A stretch of DNA of 64,000 nt from Sinomicrobium soli (GCF_003285545.1 NZ_QLNV01000003.1:372001-436000); one strand, 5' to 3'; shown: positions 8,081 through 17,171, counted from the first letter of the stretch. Notes: generated by a model not told the origin, from the letters alone. Numbers and translations: made by a program.

Positions 8081-8440
8081 ATGAGCTCTTTTCTGAAAAA
8101 CAGGATAAAAAGTATCGGTTATGCCGCTAACGGGGCCTTGCTGCTACTGCGTACGGAAGCCAGTGCCAAGGTACAGGCAGCCATAGCCTGCCTCACGGTT
8201 ATTGCCGGGTTCTGTTTCGGGATCTCTGCCGTAGAGTGGATGTTGCAACTTCTGGCCATAGCTATTGTGATGAGCCTCGAAGGTGTTAATACCGCCATAG
8301 AAAAAATAGCGGACTTCGTTCACCCCGACCATCACGACAAGATCGGTATCATCAAGGATATCTCTGCAGGAGCGGTTTTTATCGCCGCCGTCTCGGCCAT
8401 GATCATAGGGGGCATCATCTATATTCCCCGAATTTTTTAA
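8081..8440 (+). CDS. dgkA: Diacylglycerol kinase / undecaprenol kinase (DgkA family)
   Basis: A small inner-membrane lipid kinase of 119 residues with three hydrophobic segments. The family signature EGVNTAIEKIADFVHPDHHDKIGIIKD contains the conserved catalytic and metal-binding Glu/Asn residues. It phosphorylates diacylglycerol or undecaprenol; which one cannot be told from this sequence. The ATG at 8081 (MSSFLKNRIKS) is preferred over an in-frame ATG at 8012, because the extra 23 residues lack similarity to the family. The cytosolic N-terminal amphipathic region KNRIKSIGYAANGALLLLRTE is as expected. Confidence 0.93.
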   Translation: MSSFLKNRIKSIGYAANGALLLLRTEASAKVQAAIACLTVIAGFCFGISAVEWMLQLLAIAIVMSLEGVNTAIEKIADFVHPDHHDKIGIIKDISAGAVFIAAVSAMIIGGIIYIPRIF

Positions 8441-8473
8441 AAATATAATTCGATCCCATACGTTTGTAATTTG

Positions 8474-8481
8474 TATTTTTG
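8474..8481 (+). promoter_or_regulatory. Probable -7 promoter box for ftsK
   Basis: TATTTTTG fits TAnnTTTG and lies 75 bases before the ftsK ATG, in the gap after dgkA. Confidence 0.45.
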
Positions 8482-8556
8482 CTTTGAACTCAGTTCAGAC
8501 TTTTTCACTCCGGTCAAAAAAGTTTTAACGGGTTCTCTAATAACCGAACGCGTATA

Positions 8557-11043
8557 ATGGTAAAGAAAAGGAACAGAAAAAAAGCTACTTCATCACAGCC
8601 CAAAACTTCCAGATTTACTTTTTCCAAACAAAACAAGATCATTCTCGGAAGCCTGGTCATGCTACTGAGTATCGCCCTGGGGATCGCTTTTGTATCTTTC
8701 TTTTTTACCTGGCAGCAGGATCAGAGCACGCTCTCCGAATTTGCCGACAGAAATACCGAAGCACAGAACTGGCTGAATAAATTCGGGGCTTCGGTGAGTT
8801 ACTTTTTTATTTACAGGGGCTTTGGCCTTGCAGCCTTTATATTCGTGTACCTCTTTTTCCTTACCGGGCTGCACTGGTTTCTCGGCCTTGAACGTAAAAC
8901 ACTTATCAACAGGTGGATATGGGGGATTCTCGGGGTGATCTGGTTTTCTGTGCTCTTCGGGTTCTTCGCCTCCAGGGCTCCCCTTCTCGGCGGAGTAGTC
9001 GGTTATGAAATGAATGACTTTCTCCAGGATTATGCAGGTAAGGCCGGGGTTATACTGTTGTTGCTCTTCGGGCTTATCGTTTTTGCCGTCAAAAAACTGA
9101 AAACCACCCCGGAAAAGATCGGGGATTACTTGTCCGGAGTATCCGAAAACCTCAGAAAAGACCTGAGCAGGGCATCGCGGAAGCCCGGGGACACACCCGG
9201 TGCTACCACAGCCAGGGAAAAAAAGGGAACCCCGGTCATATCCGATATTCCGGAACGCCCGTCTCCTTTTGAAACAGCCCTGGAAAACAGGGAAAAACAA
9301 ACCCCTTCGTCGGAATATGCCCGTATCGATAAAACGTCTGATGTGGATATCGAAAACTCCTTCGAGATAAAAGTTGCAGGACATGAGGAGACTTCCGGAA
9401 TTTCTTCTTCCGTACGGGGGAACTCCCGTCCGGATGATGACGTCAAAATGGAAGTGGAAAAAATACGGGAAGAAAAGGAAGCTACGGAGATCCTCTCCGA
9501 AAAGCTGGTACAGGATTTCGGGGAATTCGACCCCAAGCTGGAACTGGGGAATTACCAGTTCCCTCCTATCGACCTGCTCAACGATTACGGAGGGCAGGGA
9601 GGTATTACCATCAACCAGGAAGAGCTGGAGGAGAACAAGAACAGGATCGTCGAAACCCTGAAACACTACAAGATAGACATCTCCCAGATCAAGGCAACCA
9701 TAGGGCCTACGGTAACATTATACGAAATTATCCCGGCTGCGGGGGTCCGTATCTCCAAGATCAAGAACCTCGAAGACGATATCGCCCTTTCCCTGGCCGC
9801 CCTGGGAATCCGTATTATCGCTCCCATCCCCGGCAAGGGTACCATAGGTATCGAAGTTCCGAATAAAAAGCCGACTACGGTATCCATGCGTTCGGTCATC
9901 GCCTCTACGCGATTCCAGAATGCGGAAATGGAACTGCCGGTAGCCCTGGGCAAAAACATCAGCAATGAAACCTTTGTGGTAGACCTCGCCAAAATGCCCC
10001 ACCTGCTTATGGCCGGAGCTACGGGACAGGGTAAATCGGTAGGACTCAATGCCATACTCACCTCCCTGCTCTATAAGAAGCATCCGGCAGAGGTGAAATT
10101 TGTACTGGTAGACCCCAAAAAAGTGGAACTTACCCTGTTCAACAAGATAGAAAGGCACTACCTGGCCAAACTCCCGGATACCGACGAGGCCATCATTACC
10201 GACAATACCAAGGTGATCAATACCCTGAACTCCCTGTGTATCGAGATGGACAACCGCTATGAGCTGCTCAAAAATGCCATGGTACGGAATATTAAGGAAT
10301 ACAATACCAAGTTCAAAGCCAGGAAACTGAACCCGAATGACGGACATAAATTCCTCCCCTATATCGTACTGGTGGTAGACGAATTTGCCGATCTGATCAT
10401 GACAGCAGGAAAAGAGGTGGAAACCCCTATTGCCAGGTTGGCACAGCTGGCACGTGCCATCGGGATACACCTTATCATCGCCACGCAACGTCCTTCCGTA
10501 AATGTCATTACGGGGATCATCAAGGCCAATTTTCCTGCGCGTATCGCCTTCCGGGTGACATCGAAAATAGATTCCCGTACCATTCTCGACAACCAGGGGG
10601 CCGACCAGCTGATAGGCCGGGGAGACATGCTATATACCCAGGGCAATGACCTGGTACGGCTGCAGTGTGCTTTTGTAGACACTCCCGAAGTCTCCAAGAT
10701 CACCGATTTTATCGGGTCACAGAAGGCCTATCCCGATGCCCATCTTCTCCCGGAATACGTAGGAGAAGAATCTGGCACAGCTCTTGATATAGATGCAGAG
10801 GAAAGAGACGCCCTGTTCCGCGAGGCTGCCGAAGTTATCGTAAGCGCCCAGCAGGGGTCGGCTTCATTGCTGCAAAGAAAACTGAAACTGGGCTATAACC
10901 GGGCAGGCCGCATTATAGACCAGCTGGAAGCGGCCGGCGTGGTAGGCCCTTTTGAAGGGAGCAAGGCCAGGCAGGTGCTTATCCAGGACCTGTATGCCCT
11001 GGAACAGTTTCTGGCCGGTGACGAATCAAAAGACGAAGGTTAG
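8557..11043 (+). CDS. ftsK: DNA translocase FtsK/SpoIIIE
   Basis: The protein couples chromosome segregation to cell division by pumping DNA at the septum. The 828 residues begin with a basic tail. Four hydrophobic segments lie at about 28-50, 80-107, 118-140 and 160-178. An acidic linker (about 190-330) leads into the motor. Walker A is GATGQGKS (487-494) and Walker B is VLVVDEFADL (604-613). The C-terminal gamma winged-helix domain (about 760-815, QGSASLLQRKLKLGYNRAGRII) reads polar DNA sequences (KOPS-type). It starts a same-strand run with the lolA and lptF/G genes 43 bases downstream, suggesting an envelope/division operon. Confidence 0.97.
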   Translation: MVKKRNRKKATSSQPKTSRFTFSKQNKIILGSLVMLLSIALGIAFVSFFFTWQQDQSTLSEFADRNTEAQNWLNKFGASVSYFFIYRGFGLAAFIFVYLFFLTGLHWFLGLERKTLINRWIWGILGVIWFSVLFGFFASRAPLLGGVVGYEMNDFLQDYAGKAGVILLLLFGLIVFAVKKLKTTPEKIGDYLSGVSENLRKDLSRASRKPGDTPGATTAREKKGTPVISDIPERPSPFETALENREKQTPSSEYARIDKTSDVDIENSFEIKVAGHEETSGISSSVRGNSRPDDDVKMEVEKIREEKEATEILSEKLVQDFGEFDPKLELGNYQFPPIDLLNDYGGQGGITINQEELEENKNRIVETLKHYKIDISQIKATIGPTVTLYEIIPAAGVRISKIKNLEDDIALSLAALGIRIIAPIPGKGTIGIEVPNKKPTTVSMRSVIASTRFQNAEMELPVALGKNISNETFVVDLAKMPHLLMAGATGQGKSVGLNAILTSLLYKKHPAEVKFVLVDPKKVELTLFNKIERHYLAKLPDTDEAIITDNTKVINTLNSLCIEMDNRYELLKNAMVRNIKEYNTKFKARKLNPNDGHKFLPYIVLVVDEFADLIMTAGKEVETPIARLAQLARAIGIHLIIATQRPSVNVITGIIKANFPARIAFRVTSKIDSRTILDNQGADQLIGRGDMLYTQGNDLVRLQCAFVDTPEVSKITDFIGSQKAYPDAHLLPEYVGEESGTALDIDAEERDALFREAAEVIVSAQQGSASLLQRKLKLGYNRAGRIIDQLEAAGVVGPFEGSKARQVLIQDLYALEQFLAGDESKDEG

Positions 11044-11086
11044 CACCCTGAAAAAACGAATGCATTAACAAAGAAAAGATACGGTT

Positions 11087-11743
11087 ATGAAGACAGTAAA
11101 AATGGTATGGGCAGTAGCAGTGTTGTTATTGACCTCCACCATATCCTACGGACAAGACACCGAAAAGGCAAAAGCCCTTCTCGACGAGGTGCACCGGAAA
11201 GTGAAAAGTTATGACAATATTTTTGTAGATTTTAAATACGTCCTGGAAAACACCGCCGAAAACATAAAACAGGAAACCCGGGGCGATGTCACCATACAGG
11301 GAGACAAATACCTTTTCAACTACCTCGGGGCCACCAAAATATTCGACGGGCAACGCGTGATTACTGTCATCCCGGAAAACGAGGAAGTCGTTATCGAAAG
11401 TCCGGATTCGGAAGACGAGAATACCATCACACCTTCCAAAATGCTCACGTTCTATACCGACGGCTATAACTACAGCTGGGATATCCGCCAGAACGTAAGG
11501 GGCAGGCAGATACAGTACGTAAAACTCGTTCCCATAGACACCCATGCAGAGGCCAAAGAGATCCTGCTGGGGATCGATGTACAGACCAAACACATTTACA
11601 ACCTCATCCAGACCGGGCAGAACGGCACCAGGACCACCATTACGGTCAATTCGTTCAAGACCGATCAGCCGCTATCCGGCAACCTGTTTAATTTTAATGC
11701 CGGGAAGTACGAGGATGAGGGCTATTACATCATAGAACAATAA
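11087..11743 (+). CDS. lolA: LolA-family outer-membrane lipoprotein carrier protein
   Basis: A periplasmic chaperone-type protein of 218 residues with signal peptide MKTVKMVWAVAVLLLTSTISYGQ. The mature part begins with the LolA-like region (AKALLDEVHRKVKSYDNIFVDFKYVLEN). A beta-rich half-barrel follows, with GDVTIQGDKYLFNYLGATKIFDGQRV. In the family it ferries lipoproteins from LolCDE to the outer membrane. It sits directly after ftsK and before an LptF/G permease, a frequent flavobacterial order. A hairpin with inexact arms (11757-11787) lies between it and the next gene. Confidence 0.88.
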   Translation: MKTVKMVWAVAVLLLTSTISYGQDTEKAKALLDEVHRKVKSYDNIFVDFKYVLENTAENIKQETRGDVTIQGDKYLFNYLGATKIFDGQRVITVIPENEEVVIESPDSEDENTITPSKMLTFYTDGYNYSWDIRQNVRGRQIQYVKLVPIDTHAEAKEILLGIDVQTKHIYNLIQTGQNGTRTTITVNSFKTDQPLSGNLFNFNAGKYEDEGYYIIEQ

Positions 11744-11804
11744 TCACAGTTATATCCCCGGAGACGGGCATTCATCCCGCTTCCGGGCCTGAATTTTTCC
11801 GGCC

Positions 11805-13271
11805 TTGAAAATCCTTGATCGCTACATATTATCCCGGTTCCTTTTCAACTTTGTCAGTTGTTTTACCATACTGATGATCATCTTTATTTTCCAGGCGATA
11901 TGGCTTTTTATCGACGACCTGGCCGGCAAGGGGCTCGATCTGTGGGTTATCGGCAAATTCCTGCTCTACTATTCGCCCAGTCTGGTGCCTACGGTACTCC
12001 CTTTTACAGTACTGCTGGCCTCGCTGATGACCTTCGGGAGCTTAGCCGAGAATTACGAGTTTGCAGCCATGAAATCGTCAGGTATTTCCCTGTACAGGGC
12101 CATGAGAAGTCTTATCGTATTTATGGTTGCCCTCGGGGGGTTTACCTTCTACTTTGCCAACAGCGTTATTCCCAAGGCCGAGTTCAAGGCCTATAACCTG
12201 AGGAAAAACATCGCCAAGGTAAAACCTGCCCTGGCCATTTCCGAAGGCATGTTCAACGACATAGAAGACATGAACATCAAGGTGGAGAAAAAGTACGGCG
12301 AAGACGACCGTATGCTTAAGAATGTCATTCTCCACAAGAAAAATTCGAGGGGTGAAAACCTGCTGGTGATCAAGGCCAAGGACGGGGAACTGATCAGCAG
12401 CGAAAAATCGGATATCCTGAAACTAAAGCTTATCGACGGATATTATTACGAAGACCAGAAACCTTCAAACCCCAAAAACCGCGATAATTACCCGCATGCC
12501 AAGGCCAAATTTGAGATCTACACCCTCAACATGGACCTCTCGCAGGTAAACGACGTCAACCTCGAAGATGAGAGCTACAACACCTACAAAATGTATAACG
12601 TAGGCGAACTCGGGGTCCTTATAGATTCGATAGAAGAACACAACAGTACGGCCATTCACAATTTCGGTGACAATATTTACAAGCGTACCGGGATCACTAC
12701 CATAAAACGCGCGCTGATCTCTCCCGACGGCAAGGACAGTGTGCGTGTAAAAGAGGATTCGCTCCCCCCCCCTGCTCCTGACAACGACCTTTTGTCGCTG
12801 TTTGACCCCGAAAAAAAACAGCGGATACTCGATGTGGCCAGGGGAAATATCACCAATATCGCCAATACGGTCAGTGCCAAGAAAGATGAGCTCCTCCGCA
12901 AGGATATGGTGCTCAACTATTACCTCATGGCTATGCACAGCAAATACGCCCTTGCCTTTGCCTGTGTCATCCTGTTTTTCGTAGGAGCTCCTCTGGGGGC
13001 CATTATACGAAAAGGGGGGCTCGGGCTGCCCATGGTGGTGGGGATCATACTCTTTCTCACCTACCACTTTCTCGGAATGTTTGCCCGGAACTATGCCAAA
13101 GATGCCAGTATCCCCCCGATCCTCGGTGCATGGCTCTCCACCCTTGTCATGCTTCCCCTCGGTATCTTCTTGACCAGAAGGGCCACAGCAGACAAAGGCG
13201 TACTGGATACGGACAGCATTACGGAACCCGTAAAAAAGTTTTTCCAGAGGTTCAGAAAATCAGAAGAATGA
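11805..13271 (+). CDS. LptF/LptG-family lipopolysaccharide export permease, TTG start
   Basis: An inner-membrane subunit of the LPS (Lpt) ABC exporter, 488 residues. Three N-terminal membrane segments (about 15-110) are followed by a large periplasmic domain and three C-terminal segments (about 375-460). The motif NYEFAAMKSSGISLYRAM is typical of the family. The TTG at 11805 gives MKILDRYILSRFLFNF, which matches the usual family N-terminus, so the TTG is very likely the true start. The periplasmic insert (about 280-350) looks longer than in E. coli LptF/G and is charged. Whether it is the F or the G subunit cannot be decided from one sequence. Confidence 0.92.
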   Translation: MKILDRYILSRFLFNFVSCFTILMIIFIFQAIWLFIDDLAGKGLDLWVIGKFLLYYSPSLVPTVLPFTVLLASLMTFGSLAENYEFAAMKSSGISLYRAMRSLIVFMVALGGFTFYFANSVIPKAEFKAYNLRKNIAKVKPALAISEGMFNDIEDMNIKVEKKYGEDDRMLKNVILHKKNSRGENLLVIKAKDGELISSEKSDILKLKLIDGYYYEDQKPSNPKNRDNYPHAKAKFEIYTLNMDLSQVNDVNLEDESYNTYKMYNVGELGVLIDSIEEHNSTAIHNFGDNIYKRTGITTIKRALISPDGKDSVRVKEDSLPPPAPDNDLLSLFDPEKKQRILDVARGNITNIANTVSAKKDELLRKDMVLNYYLMAMHSKYALAFACVILFFVGAPLGAIIRKGGLGLPMVVGIILFLTYHFLGMFARNYAKDASIPPILGAWLSTLVMLPLGIFLTRRATADKGVLDTDSITEPVKKFFQRFRKSEE

Positions 13272-13320
13272 CTTCCGCGAACTAAAACCGCTTCTTCCCA
13301 CTGTCGCTGAAAAAAATAGG

Positions 13321-13328
13321 TATCTTTG
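13321..13328 (+). promoter_or_regulatory. -7 promoter box that decides the ribB start
   Basis: TATCTTTG is a good TAnnTTTG match. It contains the TTG at 13326 that would otherwise extend the ribB frame, so translation must begin downstream, at 13347 or 13359. Confidence 0.6.
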
Positions 13329-13346
13329 TACTGTAAAATTCATAAG

Positions 13347-14492
13347 ATGCATACTACAATGGAAATACCCGAAATAAAACTGAATACCATCGAGGAGGCC
13401 ATTGCCGATATCCGTGCCGGAAAAATTGTCATCGTAGTGGACGATGAAGACAGGGAGAACGAAGGCGATTTTGTCGCTGCGGCGGAAATGGCTACTCCCG
13501 AGCTGATCAATTTCATGGCTACGCACGGCCGCGGGCTCATCTGTGCGCCGCTGACCGAAAAACGCTGTAAGGAACTCGGGCTCCACGTTATGGTCAACAA
13601 TAATACCGACCCCATGGAAACAGCCTTTACGGTATCCGTAGACCTCAGGGGGCAGGGGGTTACCACCGGTATCTCTGCCGGTGACCGCGCCAAAACGGTA
13701 AAGGCCCTGATAGATCCCGCAACCAAACCCTTTGAACTGGCCCGTCCGGGGCATATTTTTCCCCTGATTGCCAAGGAAGGAGGAGTATTGCGAAGAACCG
13801 GGCATACGGAGGCGGCCATCGACCTGGCCCGCCTGGCCGGGCTGGAACCTGCCGGGGTGATCGTAGAGGTTATGAATGAAGACGGCTCCATGGCCCGCCT
13901 GCCCCAGCTGGCCGAAATCGGGCAGAAACTGGGGCTCAAGCTGGTATCCATAGAAGATCTTATCGCCTACAGGATGCAACACGACAGTCTTATTGAAAAA
14001 AAAGAGGATTTCGACATACACACCCGCTTTGGTGATTTCCGCCTGAGAGCTTATATACAAACCACCAACAGGCAGGTGCATATTGCACTCACCAAAGGAT
14101 GCTGGAAACTCGGCGATCCCGTACTGACCCGGATCAACTCTACCCTGGTCAACAATGATATCCTGGGAACACTGACCAACAATCCGGATAAAAAGCTGGA
14201 CAATATGTTCCGTTTGCTGAATGAAGAAGGACAGGGTGCCATCGTGTTTATCAACCAGCAAAACCAGTCACTCAATCTCCTACAGCGCCTGGGACAGCTC
14301 AAGGGGCTACAGAAAGAAGGTATCATGAAGGCCCCGAAGGTAGTCATGGACCAGAAGGACTTCGGTATCGGCGCCCAGATACTGCACGATCTCGATATCT
14401 CCAAGGCCCGGCTGATGTCGAATTCGGAACAGACCAAACGCGTGGGACTGGTAGGCTACGGACTGGAAATAGTGGAATATGTCAATTACTGA
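13347..14492 (+). CDS. ribB: 3,4-dihydroxy-2-butanone 4-phosphate synthase fused to a degenerate GTP cyclohydrolase II-like domain
   Basis: The N-terminal domain (about 1-210) converts ribulose 5-phosphate to dihydroxybutanone phosphate for riboflavin synthesis. It carries the full signature DDEDRENEGDF (32-42) and the THGRGLICAP and RPGHIFPL segments. The C-terminal half (about 220-381) aligns in position with GTP cyclohydrolase II (DIHTRFGDFRLRAY). However, it lacks the CxxxxxxxxxCxC zinc cluster and the RQEGRG catalytic motif; the corresponding parts read TRINSTLVNNDILGTLTNN and FINQQNQSLN. So it should have only RibB activity, an architecture reported in other bacteria as RibBX. A separate ribA is expected elsewhere. 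The start at 13347 (ATG) gives 381 residues; 13359 is the alternative. Confidence 0.93.
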   Translation: MHTTMEIPEIKLNTIEEAIADIRAGKIVIVVDDEDRENEGDFVAAAEMATPELINFMATHGRGLICAPLTEKRCKELGLHVMVNNNTDPMETAFTVSVDLRGQGVTTGISAGDRAKTVKALIDPATKPFELARPGHIFPLIAKEGGVLRRTGHTEAAIDLARLAGLEPAGVIVEVMNEDGSMARLPQLAEIGQKLGLKLVSIEDLIAYRMQHDSLIEKKEDFDIHTRFGDFRLRAYIQTTNRQVHIALTKGCWKLGDPVLTRINSTLVNNDILGTLTNNPDKKLDNMFRLLNEEGQGAIVFINQQNQSLNLLQRLGQLKGLQKEGIMKAPKVVMDQKDFGIGAQILHDLDISKARLMSNSEQTKRVGLVGYGLEIVEYVNY

Positions 14493-14515
14493 CCATTATT
14501 GCGGCATAGCAACAT

Positions 14516-14564
14516 AAAACAAAAGTAAAACGCCGGGTCTCTCCCGGCGTTTTACTTTTGTTTT
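14516..14564. terminator. Bidirectional terminator between convergent ribB and the DegT gene
   Basis: A perfect 22-bp stem (14516-14537 with 14543-14564) has the 5-base loop TCTCT, a GC-rich top (CGCCGGG) and A/T-rich flanks. It suits both converging genes. Confidence 0.9.
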
Positions 14565-14588
14565 AATCATCGGCTACAATTCTCTTTC

Positions 14589-15782
14589 CTATAGCACTTT
14601 TTTTAAGGTCCTTATCATTTTCGCGGCACGCTGCGCCACTTCTTCCTTGCTCCATCCCAGTTTTATAAGTATGGAAATAGTCCGCCCCATCACCGCATCG
14701 GAAGCACTGAAATCTGCCTTGTCATAATCCGGCAGACCGGCCATTACTTCCCGGGGCAGCCTCCCCAAGGTTTTTAATTGCTTCAGGTGCTCCCATTTCT
14801 TTATATAATGCCAGTTGTTATCGAACCAGTAGAAACAGCCGTCCACACCTTCTTCGGCCAAAGCCTTATGTGCGGCCCTTGCCGTTTTCTCGTCAGGAAG
14901 GAAAAAACTCAGGAAGGAATAGTTCTCTTCACCTGCTTCGGGAATTTCCCTGAAACGTATCCCCGGCAGTGTTTCCAGGGCCTTTCTGAGTACTTCGGAA
15001 TATTCCCGCTGTATGCCGATAAATTCGTCCAGCCGCCCTATCTGTGCAAGCCCGACGGCCGCGTGCAGTTCTGATATACGATAATTATATCCCGTAAAAG
15101 GATGGCTTTCCGCACCCCGGTCATTGCCCTTATGATCGTGTCCGTGATCGGAATAATGATCGGCATTGCGGGCATAAGCAGCATTATTGGTGATGACCGC
15201 CCCCCCTTCTCCGCAGGTAATGGTCTTCACATAATCGAAAGAAAAACACCCCAGGTCGCCATAACTGCCCAGTGGTCTCCCATCGTAAGTAGCCCCTATG
15301 GCCTGGCAGGCATCTTCGAGTAACAGCAGTCCGTGCCTGTCGCATATTTCCTTCAGCTCGCCCAGCCTGGCCGGTGATCCGCACATATGTACCGGCATAA
15401 CAACCTTTGTCCTGGAGGTGATCGCTTTTTCCACGGCCGCGGGGGCAAGGGTAAGCGTTTCGTCAATATCCACCAGTACAGGCACCGCCCCTACGGATAA
15501 TACGGCTTCGAAACTCGCTACAAAAGTAAAGACCGGCATAATGACCTCATCTCCCGCCCCAACCCCTGCACTGGCCATTGCCACGGTCAGGGCAGCCGTT
15601 CCGCTGCTTACCAGTTGTGCGTGGGACACCTTCATTCTCCTGCACAACGCCTGTTCCAGTTCCCTGGCCTTCCAGTGTCCGTTCCGCATACCGTCAAAGC
15701 CATAGCGCATCAGTACACCGCTTTCCAGCACATCGTTCAGGTGTTTTCGTTCCAAATCTCCGAAAAATTCAAATCCGGGCAT
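14589..15782 (-). CDS. DegT/DnrJ/EryC1/StrS-family PLP-dependent aminotransferase
   Basis: A cytosolic enzyme of the sugar aminotransferase family, 397 residues. The PLP-binding lysine is K186 in FSFDYVKTITCGEGG, and D157 in LLEDACQAIGA contacts the pyridine ring. The N-terminal SSGTAALTVAM segment binds the cofactor phosphate. Such enzymes usually aminate keto sugars for surface glycans or antibiotics. No nucleotide-sugar genes lie next to it, so the substrate is unknown. It is followed on the same strand by the bidirectional terminator, so it is likely monocistronic. Confidence 0.9.
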   Translation of the reverse strand: MPGFEFFGDLERKHLNDVLESGVLMRYGFDGMRNGHWKARELEQALCRRMKVSHAQLVSSGTAALTVAMASAGVGAGDEVIMPVFTFVASFEAVLSVGAVPVLVDIDETLTLAPAAVEKAITSRTKVVMPVHMCGSPARLGELKEICDRHGLLLLEDACQAIGATYDGRPLGSYGDLGCFSFDYVKTITCGEGGAVITNNAAYARNADHYSDHGHDHKGNDRGAESHPFTGYNYRISELHAAVGLAQIGRLDEFIGIQREYSEVLRKALETLPGIRFREIPEAGEENYSFLSFFLPDEKTARAAHKALAEEGVDGCFYWFDNNWHYIKKWEHLKQLKTLGRLPREVMAGLPDYDKADFSASDAVMGRTISILIKLGWSKEEVAQRAAKMIRTLKKVL

Positions 15783-15837
15783 AGCAATATAATATTATCG
15801 GGTTAAAAATAGTTGTCTCGGCCAATACGTGGCGGAA

Positions 15838-16470
15838 TCATTCGATCTCCAGCACACTCTCACTGATCTCCTTGCGCACCTTTTCCATGGCGGCAAACAT
15901 ATCATCATCCGCCCTGTACCCCACCGGCATGATCAGCACCGACCTCAGGTCTCTTTCCTTCAGCCCCAGCACTTCGTCAAAACCCTCGGCCCGAAAGCCC
16001 TCCATGGGGCAGGCATCTATTTTTTCCATGGCACATACGGTAAGCATATTGCCCAGGGCCAGGTATGCCTGGTTGCGCGCCCATCTTTCGATCTCCTCGC
16101 TGGTCTTCCTGTTAAAATCGGCTATGAGAAAATCGCGGTAAGGCTTCAGTATTTCTTCCGAGGTATTGCGTACGACCTTTACCTTGTCAAAATAACTTCT
16201 GATAAACGCCTCGTCTATTGTTTTCTCGATACAGAACACAAGCAGGTGCGAAGCATCGACCACCTGCTGCTGCCCGAAGGCCAGCGGAAGCAACTGCCCG
16301 CGTTTCTCCTCATTGCTTACCACAACCAGTTTTACAGGTTGCAGTCCGAATGACAATGCCGTAAGGTTAAAAGCCTCCTTGAGCAGGGCTATCTGCTTTT
16401 CATCGAGATGTCGTGTAGTATCAAATTTTTTGGTAGCATATCGCCACCTCAACTGTTTTATGGTATTCAT
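15838..16470 (-). CDS. NAD(P)H-dependent nitroreductase-family oxidoreductase
   Basis: A 210-residue flavoprotein of the nitroreductase family (NfsB/dihydropteridine-reductase branch). The N-terminal RWRYATKKFDTTRHLDE and the SFGLQPVKLVVV segment are typical FMN-site motifs. The C-terminal GFDEVLGLKERDLRSVLIMPVGYRADDD matches the family end. It probably reduces nitroaromatics, quinones or similar compounds with NAD(P)H; the physiological substrate is unknown. It lies 55 bases upstream of the DegT gene on the same strand. Confidence 0.88.
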   Translation of the reverse strand: MNTIKQLRWRYATKKFDTTRHLDEKQIALLKEAFNLTALSFGLQPVKLVVVSNEEKRGQLLPLAFGQQQVVDASHLLVFCIEKTIDEAFIRSYFDKVKVVRNTSEEILKPYRDFLIADFNRKTSEEIERWARNQAYLALGNMLTVCAMEKIDACPMEGFRAEGFDEVLGLKERDLRSVLIMPVGYRADDDMFAAMEKVRKEISESVLEIE

Positions 16471-16586
16471 CCTGCACTATTTTGGTAAAAAAAGGGGCCC
16501 GGCCAGGTCCTGTTCATCCTATCGAAATAAGCTGTCCCCCTTGTGATAATACATAACAAATGTAAGCATAATGGGTAAAGAAATAG

Positions 16587-16594
16587 TATTTTTG
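16587..16594 (+). promoter_or_regulatory. -7 promoter box of the thioesterase gene
   Basis: TATTTTTG matches TAnnTTTG and lies 25 bases before the chosen start. The earlier in-frame ATG at 16571 would be upstream of the box and is therefore rejected. Confidence 0.55.
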
Positions 16595-16618
16595 CCCCCT
16601 AAATTAACAAGCCTGCAC

Positions 16619-17014
16619 ATGATGGACCAAAACATTCAGAAACGTATCGAAAGCTCACAGACACATATTTTCAAGGCCGTATTTCCCAATACGACCAATC
16701 ATTACGACACCCTCTTCGGAGGTACCGCCCTGCAATTGATGGACGAAGCCTCCTTTATCTGCGCCACCCGTTTCAGTCGTAAAAAGGTGGTTACAGTATC
16801 TACCGGGCAGATCGACTTTACCAAGCCCATTCCCCAGGGTACGCTGGTAGAACTCATTGCCCGCGTGATTAAGGTAGGTACCTCGAGTTGTGTGGTACAG
16901 GTTGATATCTTTATGGAAAACATGTATGAGGACATCAGGGAAAAAGCAGTGACCGGTGTATTTACCTTTGTCGCCATAGATGATGAAAAAAAGCCCGCCT
17001 CCATTATCGATTAA
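16619..17014 (+). CDS. Hotdog-fold acyl-CoA thioesterase (YciA/BFIT type)
   Basis: A cytosolic hotdog-fold enzyme of 131 residues that hydrolyses acyl-CoA to free acid and CoA. The segments VFPNTTNHYDTLFGGTALQLMDEASF (about 16-41) and TVSTGQIDFTKPIPQGTLVELIARV are characteristic. The Asn and Asp in the helix region and the GG turn belong to the active site. Chain-length preference cannot be read. The start is the first of two adjacent ATGs (16619, 16622). A tRNA-Ser gene with its own promoter follows. Confidence 0.9.
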   Translation: MMDQNIQKRIESSQTHIFKAVFPNTTNHYDTLFGGTALQLMDEASFICATRFSRKKVVTVSTGQIDFTKPIPQGTLVELIARVIKVGTSSCVVQVDIFMENMYEDIREKAVTGVFTFVAIDDEKKPASIID

Positions 17015-17041
17015 CCCCATCAGAAAAAGCCCGAAAAATGT

Positions 17042-17073
17042 CTTGTATGAACAAAAAAAGCTTTCTATATTTG
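17042..17073 (+). promoter_or_regulatory. Promoter of tRNA-Ser
   Basis: TATATTTG at 17066-17073 matches the -7 consensus. A TTG at 17043-17045 lies 20 bases upstream, the spacing expected for the Bacteroidetes -33/-7 pair. Confidence 0.65.
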
Positions 17074-17083
17074 CATCCGCTCA

Positions 17084-17168
17084 GGAGGAATGGCAGAGTG
17101 GTCGAATGCGGCGGTCTTGAAAACCGTTGAGGGTAACACCTCCGGGGGTTCGAATCCCTCTTCCTCCG
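17084..17168 (+). tRNA. tRNA-Ser (anticodon TGA)
   Basis: The acceptor stem GGAGGAA (17084-17090) pairs with TTCCTCC (17161-17167). The anticodon loop is CTTGAAA with anticodon TGA. A long class II variable arm (GTTGAGGGTAACACCTCC region) and the T arm GGGGGTTCGAATCCCTC are present. The CCA end is not encoded (CCG follows the discriminator). A terminator follows at once. Confidence 0.97.
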
Positions 17169-17171
17169 CCG

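Noticed and set aside
13326-14492. Bifunctional RibBA call
   Set aside because: The RibA half lacks the zinc cysteines and RQEGRG; and the TTG start lies inside the promoter box.
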